From Megaustenia siamemsis (Eukaryota; Mollusca; Gastropoda; Stylommatophora; Ariophantidae): 64,000 nucleotides of DNA. Location: assembly GCA_032433765.1 (NCBI GenBank), contig JAVIAB010000102.1, forward strand, positions 9,873,491-9,937,490, given 5' to 3'. Below, in pieces: positions 31,875 through 42,789 of the stretch. The notes below the pieces were generated by a model. The model worked only from the letters and a program-made list of their open reading frames with translations. It did no database searches and was not told the DNA's origin. How positions within the stretch are numbered: position 1 is the first letter of the stretch; each line of letters opens with the position of its first letter. The position numbers were made by a program, and so were the translations under genes.

Positions 31875-32660
31875 TTCTTCTTCATCTACCTTTCAGCTCC
31901 TCGTGCATCATATGTCTTCAACAAACACTTTCAACTCCATGTGGAGCAGAGGTCTTCAACAAACACTTTCAGCTCGCCGTGGAGCATAGGTCTTCAGCAA
32001 ACACTTTTAGCTCGCTGTGGAGCATAGGTCTTCATCAAACACTTTCAGCTCCCCGTGGAGCATAGGTCTTCAACAAACACTTTCAACTTCCCGTAGAGCA
32101 TAGGTCTTCATCAAACACTTTCAGCTCCCTGTGGAGCATAGGTCTTCAACAAACACTTTCAACTTCCCGTAGAGCATAGGTCTTCATCAAACACTTTCAG
32201 CTCCCCGTGGAGCATAGGTCTTCAACAAACACTTTCCAAGCCGTTATGTTTCTTGCCATTCTTTTAAGATCGGTCCATGTCTACCCCATCATCTTCATCT
32301 CTGTTATCATCTGTGTTCTCCAAGAATATTTTGGTCTTCCTCTTTGTCTTTTTTCCTTGGGGATTCAATAAAATGCCTGTTATGTAATACTCTCAATTGA
32401 CTTCCGCAATGTGTGTCCTATCCAGCACCATCGTCTTCGCTGTATCTCTTTATCCTCAAATATTTGACTGGAACTTTCTCATAATACTATGTTAGTGTAG
32501 TGATTTTGTCCAGCTGTTTCCATCCTTTATTCTGTGCAAACATTCATCAATGAAAGTCTGTATCTTCATGACTGTCATTTTTGTCGTTCTCCATGTTTCA
32601 CAGCCATATAATAAGACTGAATTAACATTGGAGTTGAACATTTTTATTTTTTTATTTAAG
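31875..32660 (-). mobile_element. EN-RT LINE copy 3, 3' fragment with internal 38-bp satellite
   Basis: Minus-strand reading gives the C-terminal part of the RTE-like ORF (the SLLYGCETWR, WRWIGHTLRK and GKTQRGRPR-like regions, mutated) and the 3' end AGCTGAAAGGTAGATGAAG. Between about 31900 and 32240 a 38-bp unit containing GGAGCATAGGTCTTCAACAA is repeated about 9 times; it corresponds to the codons for KVFVEDLCSTGS near the stop. The copy starts 12 bp after the exon 1 donor. Confidence 0.85.
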
Positions 32661-33089
32661 GGCTTTTTAAGATCCTGAAATAAGCTCTGTAAGTTCTTCC
32701 GTTTCTTTAATATTGCTCTATAGATGAATTACCTACATACTCTATTATCTATTAATCATGCAACCATCATCGTATGTACGTGACGTGTAACAAACATGTA
32801 CGTGATTAGAAGCCCTTATTCCTAGCGCATATTCTTTTAGACCAACAACAACAAGATGACTACCAGAGATTGCAACATGTACGTAATTACAGCCCTTATA
32901 CGTAGAATTTTGATGTACTAGGTTGCTTCCATTTATCTCTACTCACAGGTTTAATCTGTTTCTGGGGTACTGTGGGGAAGTGTCGTAGTATATTGATCAG
33001 TTCTGGTTCACTGATCCTGATATGAAAAATCATCTATGAGCCACTGACAACTTTCAGCCCAGGTTCGTTTGGGCACTTTCACTCCCATA
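32661..33089. other. No supported gene
   Basis: Unassigned intronic DNA. Two short related segments (CATGTACGTGATTAGAAGCC... and CATGTACGTAATTACAGCCC...) at about 32800 and 32877 resemble 16566. Confidence 0.4.
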
Positions 33090-33415
33090 AAGGGGGGACT
33101 GGTGGGTCTCGAGACCGTCGTCTTGCCGAGAGGTTGCGGGTTCAAATCCCGGTTGGTTGGGATTTGTATTTATGATTTCTCTCTGCAAGAGGGCAACCAC
33201 CCCTGGTCTCAGCAGCGAGGCCCGGCTTGAAACGTCAGTTACTCATCGACGGAAAAAAATATGAGTATCTCCGAAGTTGGAGTTATCTGCCTGTGCGGCG
33301 ATGGACCCCTTTGCACACGGCTGCCAGGGAAAAATGGATTAACACGCAAAATTCAGTTCCTAGTCTCTAGGGACTTCGTCAGAGGTAAAAGCTGGCGAAC
33401 GAAAAAAAAACACAC
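33090..33415 (+). mobile_element. SINE family B
   Basis: tRNA-like head GGGGACTGGTGGGTCTCGAG and B box GCGGGTTCAAATCCCGGTTG, then body TGAAACGTCAGTTACTCATC, ATCTGCCTGTGCGGCGATGG, GACTTCGTCAGAGGTAAAAG, CTGGCGAACG and a poly(A) tail. Further copies are at 44483 and 48552, with a 3' part at 16895. Confidence 0.88.
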
Positions 33416-33607
33416 ACACAAAAAACAATAACTCCCATAAAGAAGTATTGAAGATCTGAGGGAAGCAATGCACGGCAGAAATTATCTTGTGAGTAGTGAG
33501 ATTCAGTGTCTAGCCCTCTCAGATAAAAGCAATAAACAGGAAGCCCTGGTATGCACTCGCGCACATTAAAGATTCATTGGTTGTTAACTTTTGAGAAAAG
33601 TAGGCCA

Positions 33608-34165
33608 TAAATGAACGTTCAACGGAGCAGTGTCAGAGTAGAATGTTCAACGGAGCAGTCAGAGTAGAATGTTCAACGGAGCAGTCAGAGTAGAATGTTC
33701 AACGGAGCAGTCAGAGTAGAATGTTCAACGGAGCAGTCAGAGTAGAATGTTCAACGGAGCAGTCAGAGTAGAATGTTCAACGGAGCAGTCAGAGTAGAAT
33801 GTTCAACGGAGCAGTCAGAGTAGAATGTTCAACGGAGCAGTCAGAGTAGAATGTTCAACGGAGCAGTCAGAGTAGAATGTTCAACGGAGCAGTCAGAGTA
33901 GAATGTTCAACGGCACAGTCAGAGTAGAATGTTCAACGGCACAGTCAGAGTAGAATGTTCAACGGCGCAGTCAGAGTAGAATGTTCAATGGAGCAGTCAG
34001 AGTAGAATGTTCAACTGAGCAGTCAGAGTAGAATGTTCAACGGCGCAGTCAGAGTAGAATGTACAACAGAGCAGTCAGAGTAGAATGTTCAACGGCACAG
34101 TCAGAGTAGAATGTTCAACGGCGCAGTCAGAGTAGAATGTTCAACGGAGCAGTCAGAGTAGAGTA
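33608..34165. repeat. Minisatellite, about 26-bp unit, about 22 copies
   Basis: Unit GTTCAACGGAGCAGTCAGAG followed by TAGAAT, highly homogeneous on the left and with GGCACAG, GGCGCAG and ACTGAG variants on the right. Confidence 0.95.
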
Positions 34166-34194
34166 GTTCACAGTCAAGTATTTAGAAGTAGTCA

Positions 34195-34595
34195 GCAGTT
34201 AGCAGTCAGGCAGTATGAAAGTGTTCCTTGTTGCAGTTTCCTCATATTCCAAGTCCGGCTTGTTGCAGCAGCTACTGAGTTAAGTGTTCTGTGCACACCG
34301 TGAGCTGTGCGTCACATCCGTTTTGATAATGTTTCGATATTCCAATTGTTTACGATGGATAATGATATCGTGACAGGGAACAGTTGGCTATGTTCACTTT
34401 CTGTGCGGTTTCGCCTGATGTCTTTTGGCGTGTGCTGAGACTTCTATGATGGGGACTATAGCTACCTTTCTTTGTTTGGGAGATGAGTTAGTAATTCGGA
34501 TGTTTCCACTTGCACGGACGGTTGAGCAATTATGGATTTTTAATTCGTTTGCAGTGATACCGGGGCCTTCTATAACCAAAAAACCAAAGTACCAA
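34195..34595 (-). repeat. Interspersed repeat family R, minus-strand copy
   Basis: Reverse complement of the 37447 and 43690 copies: includes GAAGGCCCCGGTATCACTGC, AAACGAATTAAAAATCCATA, CCGTGCAAGTGGAAACATCC and TATCATTATCCATCGTAAAC. Nature unknown; one frame stays open for about 60 codons in two copies, but with no known domain. Confidence 0.75.
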
Positions 34596-34974
34596 AGCCA
34601 TAAATGTGGCTGCCGCCCAGGAAAATTTGTCAGAAAAAAAACCTACCCACACCATGAATCCCAGGCCGTGTTACGGAGCTCGTGCAAGAGGGGCTATGAT
34701 TCACTTCAGATTTACTCAAGATTCTCAAGGGAGATAACAGAGAAACCACTTTAATAAAATATCAATTTTAATACTGAAGGGGATGTACTGGGTTTATGCT
34801 TCATGAACAAATGCTGCACAAGTTTGAAAATAAAAACTAAAATGCCATTTTGATATGAAAACAAACAGCTGTGCATGAGCTTTTGTTCAAATGTTGCTGT
34901 GTTTGTAACTGGGTTGTTGTGGTGTTATTTATACGTTGTTCCTGTATATTGCGCTTAGTTCATCTGGTTATAGT
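34596..34974. other. No supported feature
   Basis: Unassigned intronic DNA; the frame at 34871-35110 spans into the neighbouring LINE and is not a gene. Confidence 0.4.
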
Positions 34975-35445
34975 CTCATCATCATCGAGTGCCGTCTCAG
35001 CAACGAAGGTTGGCTACCATGGAGCAACATTCTGCTCTGTTTCTTGCTTTGATGGTGCAGGTTGTCATAGGCTGGTTTGTCCATCTTTTGATGTTACTCG
35101 TCCATGTTAGTTTTCCCCTCCAGGATTACTTTTAGTAGGCTGTTGTGCCTTTTAACATGACCCAAAAATCGCGTTTATCTTGTTTGAATTGTGCTTAGTA
35201 GTTCTCTTTTCATTTTTAGTTGTTTTAAGACTTCGTCGTTTGTTTCCTTTTCCTTTCATCCAATCCTACCTATTCTTCTATTTATATCCACATTTTAAAG
35301 GCTCCAATTCTCTATTCTGTTTTATTGTCTAATGTCAACGTTTCTGCACCATATAGGAATACTAAGAAGATGTAACATCTTGCTATTCTTAGTTTTAGCC
35401 CTGGTGTTATTTATTTTAATGTTAGTATGTTCTTCATGACAGTAA
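34975..35445 (-). mobile_element. LINE fragment, group A, minus strand
   Basis: Starts with the (ATC)n/GAGTGCCGTCTCAGCAACGA 3' terminus at about 34980 and continues to the TTGCTATTCTTAGTTTTAGC block at about 35390. Its 3' coding part has a deletion relative to 19480. The ORF is broken. Confidence 0.85.
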
Positions 35446-35739
35446 AATTTATATACATTAATATTAATTAATATACATTACAAGTTATAGTCTAATGTAG
35501 AGTTAATTACAACAAGTCATGGTCAGCTTGCATGTTGCGGACGTTCCCACAACCCGATCGTAGGTTAAGTTTTGTGGTTGTTGATTTTACTTGTGTAGCA
35601 GGTGTGGATGGTAACAGTCTGCCTTTCAGGTTATCCATATTCCCCATACACGTCAATGGGGATAGCAGGCCGTGACGAGATATCATCTTACTGGCTTTGG
35701 GCTGCCCAACATTAAACGGGCGGTAGCTAACTTAGATAT
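35446..35739. other. Unassigned DNA leading into LINE group D
   Basis: No gene. The last 30 bases resemble a reverse-transcriptase YFGSHIDRD-like block belonging to the next LINE. Confidence 0.35.
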
Positions 35740-36478
35740 CTTTATCTATTTTGGAAGTCACATTGATCGAGATTAAAACACTTGTAAACAATACAACATG
35801 AAGATCAACATAAACAAAACCGAAATAATGGCAATAGCGAGAAAGAAAGAAAAACTAAACATCATAATAGATAATACGGCTCTGAAGCAAGTAGACAATT
35901 TTAAATATCTGGGTAGCACGTTAACACAAGACAATAACCAAGAGACAGAGATAGATATAAGGTGTAACAAAGCATGCCAAGTTATAGGCTAAGTATCAAC
36001 ACTATTGAAAAACAAAGCAATAACTACGGAAGCAAAAAGGGCAATATACAAATCAATTTTTCTACCAACTCTGTGCTATCAGTGCCAGAATTGAACGCTG
36101 GACTCTAGAACAATAAGAAAGATAACGACCACCGAAATGAAATGTGTCAGAAGAATGACAGGAAACAGCTTAAGGGACAGAGTAAGAAACACCGACCTGA
36201 GGAAGCAACTCGAAATTGAACCAGCCATCGAATACATAAAGAAACATCAGATAAATTGGTTCGGCCACATAACAAGACAAAAAGAACTAACAATAACTCA
36301 AAGAGCCATAAACAAACGCTACGAAAACGCCAGATTAAGAGGAAGACCGAGAAAGAGATGGATAAAGGGAATACTAGAGTCACTAGGAGGGATAACACCA
36401 GAAGAGGTCAACAGAAGAGCAAAGAATCGCAGATTGTATCTCCCCTCGACGCTAAAGGCAATGGAGGAAGGATAGAAA
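35740..36478 (+). mobile_element. LINE fragment, group D
   Basis: Frame 35798-35992 encodes the RT thumb (MKININKTEIMAIARKKEKL, NFKYLGSTLTQD). After a short break, frame 36137-36475 encodes MTGNSLRDRVRNTDLRKQLE, INWFGHITRQKEL and NARLRGRPRKRWIKGI, and ends PSTLKAMEEG followed by a stop. The last part has no disabling change for 112 codons. It is 5' truncated and lacks the RT core. Confidence 0.85.
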
Positions 36479-36489
36479 AAGAAGATTGA

Positions 36490-37135
36490 TCGAGAAGGGG
36501 ATACAAGCAAAGAAATTAGAATCAGAATTGCTAAAGCAGCAATGTCTTTCAGAAGCCTTGAAAAGTTGTGAAAATCAAAACTCATCAGCACAAACACAAA
36601 ACTTAGACTATTCAAACCAAATGCACTATCAACCCTTCGGTATGCGTGTGAAAGCTGGAAAACAACAAGAGACATAGAAACAAAGTTGAACGCATTCGAA
36701 AATAAATGTCTAAGGAAAATACTTGGTATAGCGTGGAACGAATTCAAAACAAACCAGGAAATTAGAGAAATCGCCAATCAACCACTAATATCTTCAGTAA
36801 TAATGAAAAGACGATGGTCATATGTTGGACATGTGATGAGAAGAGATAATAACCGAATAGCAAAGCAAGCCCTCATATGGGAAACAACAGCTAAGAGAAA
36901 AAGAGGAAGACCCAGAGAGACACTGAGAAGAACATTGATGAGAGAGACAAGAGCAGCAGGAATCGGCTCCCTCAATGGGATAGAGCTGCTTGCACAGAAC
37001 AGAGACAAATGGCGAGATTTGATAAAATATCTTTAAAAGGATTGAAAACTGCTAGAACAAAATTTAGATAAGAGAAGGAGTATCTTTGCCTACGCTCTAA
37101 GGGCCGGCTACGGCTCGAAAGGTCAATAGATAGAT
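36490..37135 (+). mobile_element. LINE fragment, group E, (GATA)n tail
   Basis: Directly abuts group D. It contains frames equivalent to IRIRIAKAAMSFRSLEKLW, LSTLRYACESWKTTRDIETK, then 36686-37036 with NAFENKCLRKILGIAWNEFK, MKRRWSYVGHVMRRDNNRIA and KRKRGRPRETLRRTLMRETR up to the stop. The 3' UTR ends CTACGGCTCGAAAGGTCAAT followed by AGATAGATAGATAG. The first part has a frameshift against the second. Confidence 0.85.
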
Positions 37136-37446
37136 AGATAGCTATCAATGTAGCCAATAGACTTCTCTCACTGTCGGAAACAGCCGCTGACGCCAATGTC
37201 TTACACCTAATGGCAGAACAACCGGCAACTGCTGATTCTCGTGTTGTGTCATCACCTAAATGTTGGAGCTGGAGTGTCCAGGGCGCTAGTTTGAACGAAA
37301 AAGCAGAAAGAATCACGTTGTCAATGCAACAAGTTTCTTATCTCCACGCAGCCGAGCGATCCAAAAGCCTAGCAAGAACAGTTTAGTAAGTCATAAAGAT
37401 GGATTATATCTTCATAATCTACATCTCACAGTATAATAATATTGGT
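37136..37446. other. No supported feature
   Basis: Unassigned intronic DNA between LINE group E and repeat R. Confidence 0.4.
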
Positions 37447-37965
37447 TATTATTGGTTATTGGTTATGGAAGGCCTCGGGTTCACAGCAAACGAATTAAAA
37501 TCCATAATTGCTCAACCGCCCGTGCCAGTGGAATCATCCGAATTACTAACTCATCTCCCAAACAAAGAAAGGTAACTGTAGTCCCCATCGTAGCAGTCTC
37601 AGCACACGCCAAAAGACATAAGGCGAAACCGCGCAGAAAGTGAACACAGCCAACTGTTCCCTGTCATACGATATCATCATTCTTCGTAAACAAGCGGGAT
37701 ATCGAAGCAGGATCAAAACGGATGAGACACACAGCTCACGGTGTGCACAGAGCACTTAACTCAGTAGCTCCTGCAACAAGCCGGACTTGGAATATGAGGA
37801 AACTGCAAGAAGGAACACTTTTCAGACATAGCCTTCAATGGTTCCTGCCGCCTATCCACCATATACCATGGGAGTTCACGTCCTCCCGAAAATGATGATC
37901 GTCATAGCACTTGATGATGTTAGGCCGTCATTGATGACTCCAATTCCAAACATATAGACACACAA
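37447..37965 (+). repeat. Interspersed repeat family R
   Basis: Matches 43690-44250 over its length (GAAGGCCTCGG, CAGCAAACGAATTAAAATCC, AGTAGCTCCTGCAACAAGCC, GGACTTGGAATATGAGGAAA, ATGGTTCCTGCCGCCTATCC, TTGATGATGTTAGG). The right border with the next feature is approximate. Confidence 0.75.
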
Positions 37966-38700
37966 TGGTGGTAAGTTATCATTTCCAATCCAACAGAAGC
38001 CACATGACCTGTAATTAGTAAAACCACAGAGAGAATATGATTTTGTGACCTTCACTGATTCACTCTTAGATGTGAATGTGTAGTTTACACAAGAGGAGAA
38101 GTTTTCAACTACAGTGATCCCATTTAAGGCAATTCTGGGATAGCAAGGCAAGTCTCCTTTACAGCAGCAGAACTTGATGTTCTCCGCTCCCTTCTTGTAG
38201 CTGCCGCCACACGATTCTGATGTCTCATTAACTTGGACATCATTCAAGAACAATGTCAGATTAACATTTCATAGATATGGCTCTGCTGATGAAATGCTTG
38301 GTGCAACAGTTGTATCAATCATACTGGAGGCTCCTGGTCTGTGGTCATTAATATCACAGACGGCACATGATGTTGTTATATTCAGTATTTCTTTCTGGGG
38401 TGCAAATATGTGGCACACACATGGAGAGTGGTTTGTGGTCACAGTAATCCCATTAAAGGCAATTCTAGGTTAGCATGGCATAGCTGTTTCAGAACAGCAC
38501 AATCCTGTGATGTTTTCTGTGTTCGCTATAAAGCTGCTGCTGCTACACAATCCTGACCAATTATAGGTGTGGACATTATTCACTTGCAATGACAAAACTG
38601 CTTTGTTTACATCATAAACCTCTGGAAGCGAATCATTTATGGGACTAATAGTACAGTTTATTCTTCCATCGGGGATATCTTCATTGAGTCCCCCCCCAAA
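37966..38700 (-). pseudogene. Cys-rich extracellular-type protein remnant, two tandem domains
   Basis: Minus-strand reading gives about 230 codons in one frame with two in-frame stops. The first unit runs DIPDGRINCTISPINDSLPE, VNNVHTYNWSGLCSS, ENITGLCCSETAMPC, stop, PRIAFNGITV. The second unit runs LNDVQVNETSESCGGSYKKG, ENIKFCCCKGDLPCYPRIAL, NGITVVENFSSCVNYTF. The two units share the ENI-x-CC, PC(Y)PRIA-NGITV and N-x-S/T-rich pattern, typical of secreted or receptor ectodomains. The stops replace sense codons (PC*PRIA versus PCYPRIA). I do not recognise the family. Most likely a decayed exon or retrocopy lying antisense in intron 1. Confidence 0.55.
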
Positions 38701-38714
38701 ATATAATAATAATA

Positions 38715-38865
38715 ATCCACATCTACAGATAAAATACTGAATAGCTTGGTGTCAAGGCATGGAAAACAGTCAACAACAGAGCTCATACGATGCACTGTGG
38801 ATAAGAGGTTGTGGAAAGACATGATCGCCAACGCCAACCGGTACGGCACATGATGATGATGAATC
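38715..38865 (+). mobile_element. LINE group C, extreme 3' end
   Basis: AGCTTGGTGTCAAGGCATGG, AAAACAGTCAACAACAGAGC and CGCCAACCGGTACGGCACAT followed by GATGATGATGA: the terminal 150 bp of group C with its (GAT)n tail. Confidence 0.8.
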
Positions 38866-38976
38866 TACATCTCAACTTGAATATACCTGAATAACATTTG
38901 ACAACATTTTCTTGAATCTAGAACATCATAATGGGAACCCTACATTGAAATATATTTTATTCCTTCTTTATATATA

Positions 38977-39232
38977 ATGGTAGCCTTGGTGGCTGAGTGG
39001 TTGATGTGCTCGTTCATGATCAGAAGGGTCCGGGTTTGATCTCTGGAAGTGGTGGATTTTTTTTTCTTCTAACCTACAAGGCCCTGGGGTTCATCCAGCC
39101 TCTGAAAATAGGTACCAGAGATGTTTCTGGGAAGTAAAGGCAAACCTGTCGTGATACCGACCACATTACCCACAAATGTACAGTGGTTACGAAAATAGTA
39201 TGATCACAAACACGACATTCCCCATTTGTCAC
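38977..39232 (+). mobile_element. SINE family E
   Basis: tRNA-like head GGTAGCCTTGGTGGCTGAGT (A box) and GGGTCCGGGTTTGATCTCTG (B-box like), a body with GGTACCAGAGATGTTTCTGG and GATACCGACCACATTACCCA, and a 3' end at GACATTCCCCATTTGTCACT. The body resembles family A (CTGGGAAGTAAAG, CCGACCACATTACC), so the families share a core. The 3' end has expanded into the next feature. Confidence 0.85.
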
Positions 39233-39752
39233 TTATCAAACACAACATTCCCCATTTGTTACTTATCAAACACGACATTCCCCATATGTTATTTATCAAA
39301 CACGACATTCCCCATTTGTCACTTATCAAACACAACATTCCCCATTTGTTACTTATCAAACACGACATTCCCCATATGTTATTTATCAAACACGACATTC
39401 CCCATTTGTCACTTATCAAACACAACATTCCCCATTTGTTACTTATCAAACACGACATTCCCCATATGTTATTTATCAAACACGACATTCCCCATATGTT
39501 ATTTAGCAAACACGACATTCCCCATATGTTACCTAGCAAACACGACAATCCCCATATGTCACTTATCAAACACGACATTCCCCATATGTTATTTAGCAAA
39601 CACGACAATCCCCATATGTCACTTATCAAACACGACATTCCCCATATGTTATTTAGCAAACACGACATTCCCCATATGTTACCTAGCAAACACGACAATC
39701 CCCATATGTCACTTAGCAAACACGACAATCCCCATATGTCACTTAGCAAAGC
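39211..39752. repeat. Minisatellite, 30-bp unit, 18 copies, derived from the SINE E tail
   Basis: Unit AAACACGACATTCCCCATTT followed by GTCACTTATC. The first unit is the 3' terminus of the SINE E copy. Variants (CATATGTTATTTATC, CATATGTTACCTAGC) occur in a 3-unit order on the left half. A 30-bp unit keeps frames open on both strands; these are not genes. Confidence 0.95.
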
Positions 39753-40184
39753 AGGGGAGGGAATGTTACTTTACTTATTTTTACTTTATATGTAAGAATA
39801 GTCTATATATTATCTGTCAGCTCTCACAAGTGATGTACTCATTGCAATGTCCAAATACCACATTATTTCATAGATCCTTTCTAATAATTCAAAATTATAA
39901 TGCCGTCACACTCAATAACGTATTGTTCTTAATCATTACTTCTTTGAACAAGTCATAAAACACCATACCACGGATCTGTAAACCACCGGTTGGACATCTA
40001 GTTTACCACATTTAAAACCCATGAATGTCATACACTTATTCGACTCAAATAATGTTCGTTTGATCTTCGTCTCATCATTACCTCTTTTCTACCAATACAT
40101 TGATCATCTACAGTTTTAGTTGTAACTGTCAGCTCACAAACGTCCCTTCATCTGGATACAACATTTTTGGTCTAGGTACATTAT
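39753..40184. other. No supported feature
   Basis: AT-rich intronic DNA without recognisable repeats or frames. Confidence 0.45.
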
Positions 40185-40470
40185 CTATGTTGGTCAAAGC
40201 AAAAAAAAGAGCTAATTTCCAATATTAGGAAGAAACAATCATCATTTTTTTGCCATGTAATGAGAAGAGAACAGCTGGAATATATTGTAACAACTGGGAA
40301 AATTGAGGGATGAAGAGATAGAGGGAAGCAAAGAGAAAAAAATACCAGACAGCTTAAGAGAATGGCTTGGCAGAAGGTCAACAACAGAAATGATAAATAA
40401 CATTCGAGATCGAAAGTTGTGGAGAGACATGATCACCTACGCCAGCAGGCCCGGTACTTGATGATGATGG
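40185..40470 (+). mobile_element. LINE group B, 3' end
   Basis: Contains the KAKKRANFQY-equivalent, GAAGAAACAATCATCATTTT, the ATGAGAAGAGAACAGCTGGA block (HVMRREQLEYIVTTGKIEG) and the terminus CGCCAGCAGGCCCGGTACTT plus GATGATGATG. One frameshift and a TGA are present. Confidence 0.85.
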
Positions 40471-40702
40471 AATTATCTATGTTACATAGCCATAAGTTGC
40501 TCTGTGTTATTTTTGTGTTGGTAGCTAAGCTAATAATTCATCGACCGACGTTCCACTGTAGACTCCAGATGTATCTAATAATATGTATGTCATATGAACA
40601 TCAACCATCCCTTGTATTCAGAATTGAATGCGACAAAGGGCAGGCGACTCAAGCATGAACAATCCTGGATGGCCAAGGCATGAGAGTATGTAATCTAAAT
40701 GA

Positions 40703-41054
40703 CAGCACCAGAGCTGGAAGTTGTCAGCGATCCACAGCTGATGGCTTGCGCCGGAATCGGTGAACCAAAACCATCCAGACCCTGCTCCACCTCTCCGCGG
40801 TGCCTCTAGTAAAAGACTAACCTGTCTAGTCTGGCCAAGCGTGCAGGTGTCTTCGAAGAGGGAAGACAACCCGGTACTCAAAAATGTCGAGGTGAAGTCG
40901 GATGCGTTGGGCCGAAAGGCGCAAATATAACAGTTATACTGCAAACAACAACACAACGCAGACACGTCCACTACATCCTTGTAAGGGCGGATGATGAAGA
41001 GGAATATTCTAGTCTACCATGATACTCTAGAATACTTTAGTCATCGGGCGAACG
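40703..41054 (+). repeat. Interspersed repeat family M, copy 2
   Basis: Starts CAGCACCAGAGCTGGAAGTT and ends ATACTTTAGTCATCGGGCGA followed by ACGCAACCAACCAAA. Same orientation and extent as copy 1 at 4320. Confidence 0.82.
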
Positions 41055-41244
41055 CAACCAACCAAATGACATTAAGGCCAACATTTATTGGATAGAAGTA
41101 ACAGCGGAGAAAAGAGGATAAATAAAGTAATTACTCATCTCAGAAGGTGGCGTCACAATTGGGCATATGGAGCTAACAACGTCGTTATAAGGGAAACATT
41201 GAAAAAGTGTCGTTACATCACGGTGTGATGATTTAGACGGATGT

Positions 41245-41575
41245 TCTGTATCCCATGAACAGAGAAGTGGTTGCTGTTTTGTGGCATACGAGCATGGCAG
41301 AGAAGTGGTTGCTGTTTTGTGGCATACCAGCATGGCAGAGAAGTGGTTGCTGTTTTGTGGCATACCAGCATGGCAGAGAAGTGGTTGCTGTTTTGTGGCA
41401 TACCAGTATGGCAGAGAAGTGGTTGCTGTTTTGTGGCATACCAGCATGGCAGAGAAGTGGTTGCTGTTTTGTGGCATACCAGCATGGCAGAGAAGTGGTT
41501 GCTGTTTGGTGGCATACCAGCATGGCAGAGATGTGGTTGCTGTTTTGTGGCATACCAGCATGGCAGAGAAGTGGC
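41245..41575. repeat. Minisatellite, 38-bp unit, about 9 copies
   Basis: Unit AGAGAAGTGGTTGCTGTTTT followed by GTGGCATACCAGCATGGC, nearly identical across copies. Frames on both strands are repeat artefacts. It lies immediately upstream of an RNase H-like relic, as does the 56-bp satellite at 60664. Confidence 0.95.
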
Positions 41576-41579
41576 TAGG

Positions 41580-42410
41580 GAATCTAGCAAGTGTAGCATT
41601 AGTGTCCAACATGAGAATGGAAATAGAAGTGCAATGGCGGTGATAACATGGTTGGTTACACAGAACGTGGATTACGCAGTCTTGGTGACTAATTCGCAAA
41701 ATATGCTGCATAAAATTGACAGACAACGTCTGCGGCAAGAGTGGATGCAGCTCTTGGATGGCTCTAAAGTGAGCGCGTTAACCTGGGTGTGCTGTCAGGG
41801 TACGCTGATGTATATAGTAAAGTAAAGTACCCCGTCACGCCAAGTGGCGTATAGGGAAATATGGTGTTAGTGACCCTATATTTTACAGACCTTCAGCACA
41901 TGATTTTTGGGGTAATGTGGTCGGTATTACACCCGTGCTGGTTTAATTTCCCAGAAAAAAATCCGGTACTCATTTTAACCCTGGGTGAACCCGGGAGCCG
42001 TCGGTTGGGATCGAACCCTACCCCTTGTCCTTTGTAGTCCAGTTCACTAACCACTGAGCTATCGCGGCTCCGCTGATGTACATGGCAATGAAATATCCAA
42101 TAAGCTCGCAGACAGCCCTGACACTGAGTGTGACCTTACTCTGGACAAAAAAGACATTGCCAAGTTTGTTCATCATTAGTTAAGAGAAGAGGGGCAGAAT
42201 GGGTGCAACAGTAATGTATATATTAAGAGATTGAGGAGTCTAAAGTTGGAAAAGGGATTTGGTCGATCTAGAATGCTTAGTAGGAAAAGCAGATGTATCT
42301 TTAATCAACACCTTACAGGAACAATCAGTCTATATATTCTGCAAGAAATGCTGGGAGGGAGAATGGAACGGTTATGGGATGCCCAATTACAATGAAACTG
42401 ATTCCATGAA
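41580..42410 (+). pseudogene. RNase H-like gene relic interrupted by a SINE
   Basis: The + frame reads AVITWLVTQNVDYAVLVTNS, QNMLHKIDRQRLRQEWMQLL and VSALTWVCCQG, then after the SINE ADVHGNEISNKLADSPDTEC and LDKKDIAKFVHH. This is the second half of an RNase H fold: the hydrophobic strand and TDS-like motif, the W-V-x-x-G-H(H) turn and the GNE-x-x(N)-x-LAD motif. The catalytic aspartate of the TDS position is Asn, and one base is missing in the CQG(H)ADV turn, so it is dead. Downstream, CKKCWEGEWNGYGMPN hints at a Cys pair. Relatives: 10205, 50943, 61291. Confidence 0.6.
41813..42070 (-). mobile_element. SINE family A with 10-bp target-site duplication
   Basis: Reverse-oriented full copy (head GGAGCCGCGATAGCTCAGTG at the right end; B box GGGTTCGATCCC). 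CGCTGATGTA is at 41803-41812 and 42071-42080. It interrupts the RNase H-like relic. Confidence 0.93.
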
Positions 42411-42789
42411 TAGAATAGTATATGCCAATGACTTCATCGTTACTGTCTTGTCACCGGATCTGAGCATCACTGTCACAACTGCTTGTTGTAATCTAAAAGT
42501 AGCTTTTTAGTTCTAATTTTGGAAATCTTGCACCAGTCTCGGATGTCCTGAGCCTAGTACATTCCTCTAATTTTTAAATTTGGCATTTCCTGGAAGTGGT
42601 TTCAATGTGTGACACCACACACACAATGTAAAATATATTATGTAAAGTAAATATTTATGAAGGCATTTGTATAGAATAATGTTTGAAATTAAAAGATTAC
42701 ATATTGGCAAATTTGAAACTTTCGGGGGTATAATTTTCAATTTTAACTAAAGTTCAGAAGTTAAGATATAGATTCATCTAACCAACAGG
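42411..42789. other. No supported feature
   Basis: AT-rich intronic DNA. Confidence 0.4.

Noticed and set aside
33090..33180. Functional tRNA gene
   Set aside because: The tRNA-like A and B boxes belong to SINE family B; the cloverleaf is not complete and the same unit recurs with the SINE body.
39176..39958. 260-codon frame with repeated NTTFPICYL
   Set aside because: It translates the 30-bp SINE-tail satellite; open on both strands.
41085..41825. Frames of 217 and 184 codons on opposite strands
   Set aside because: Mostly the 38-bp satellite; only the + strand portion after 41580 has RNase H-like sequence and is reported as a relic.
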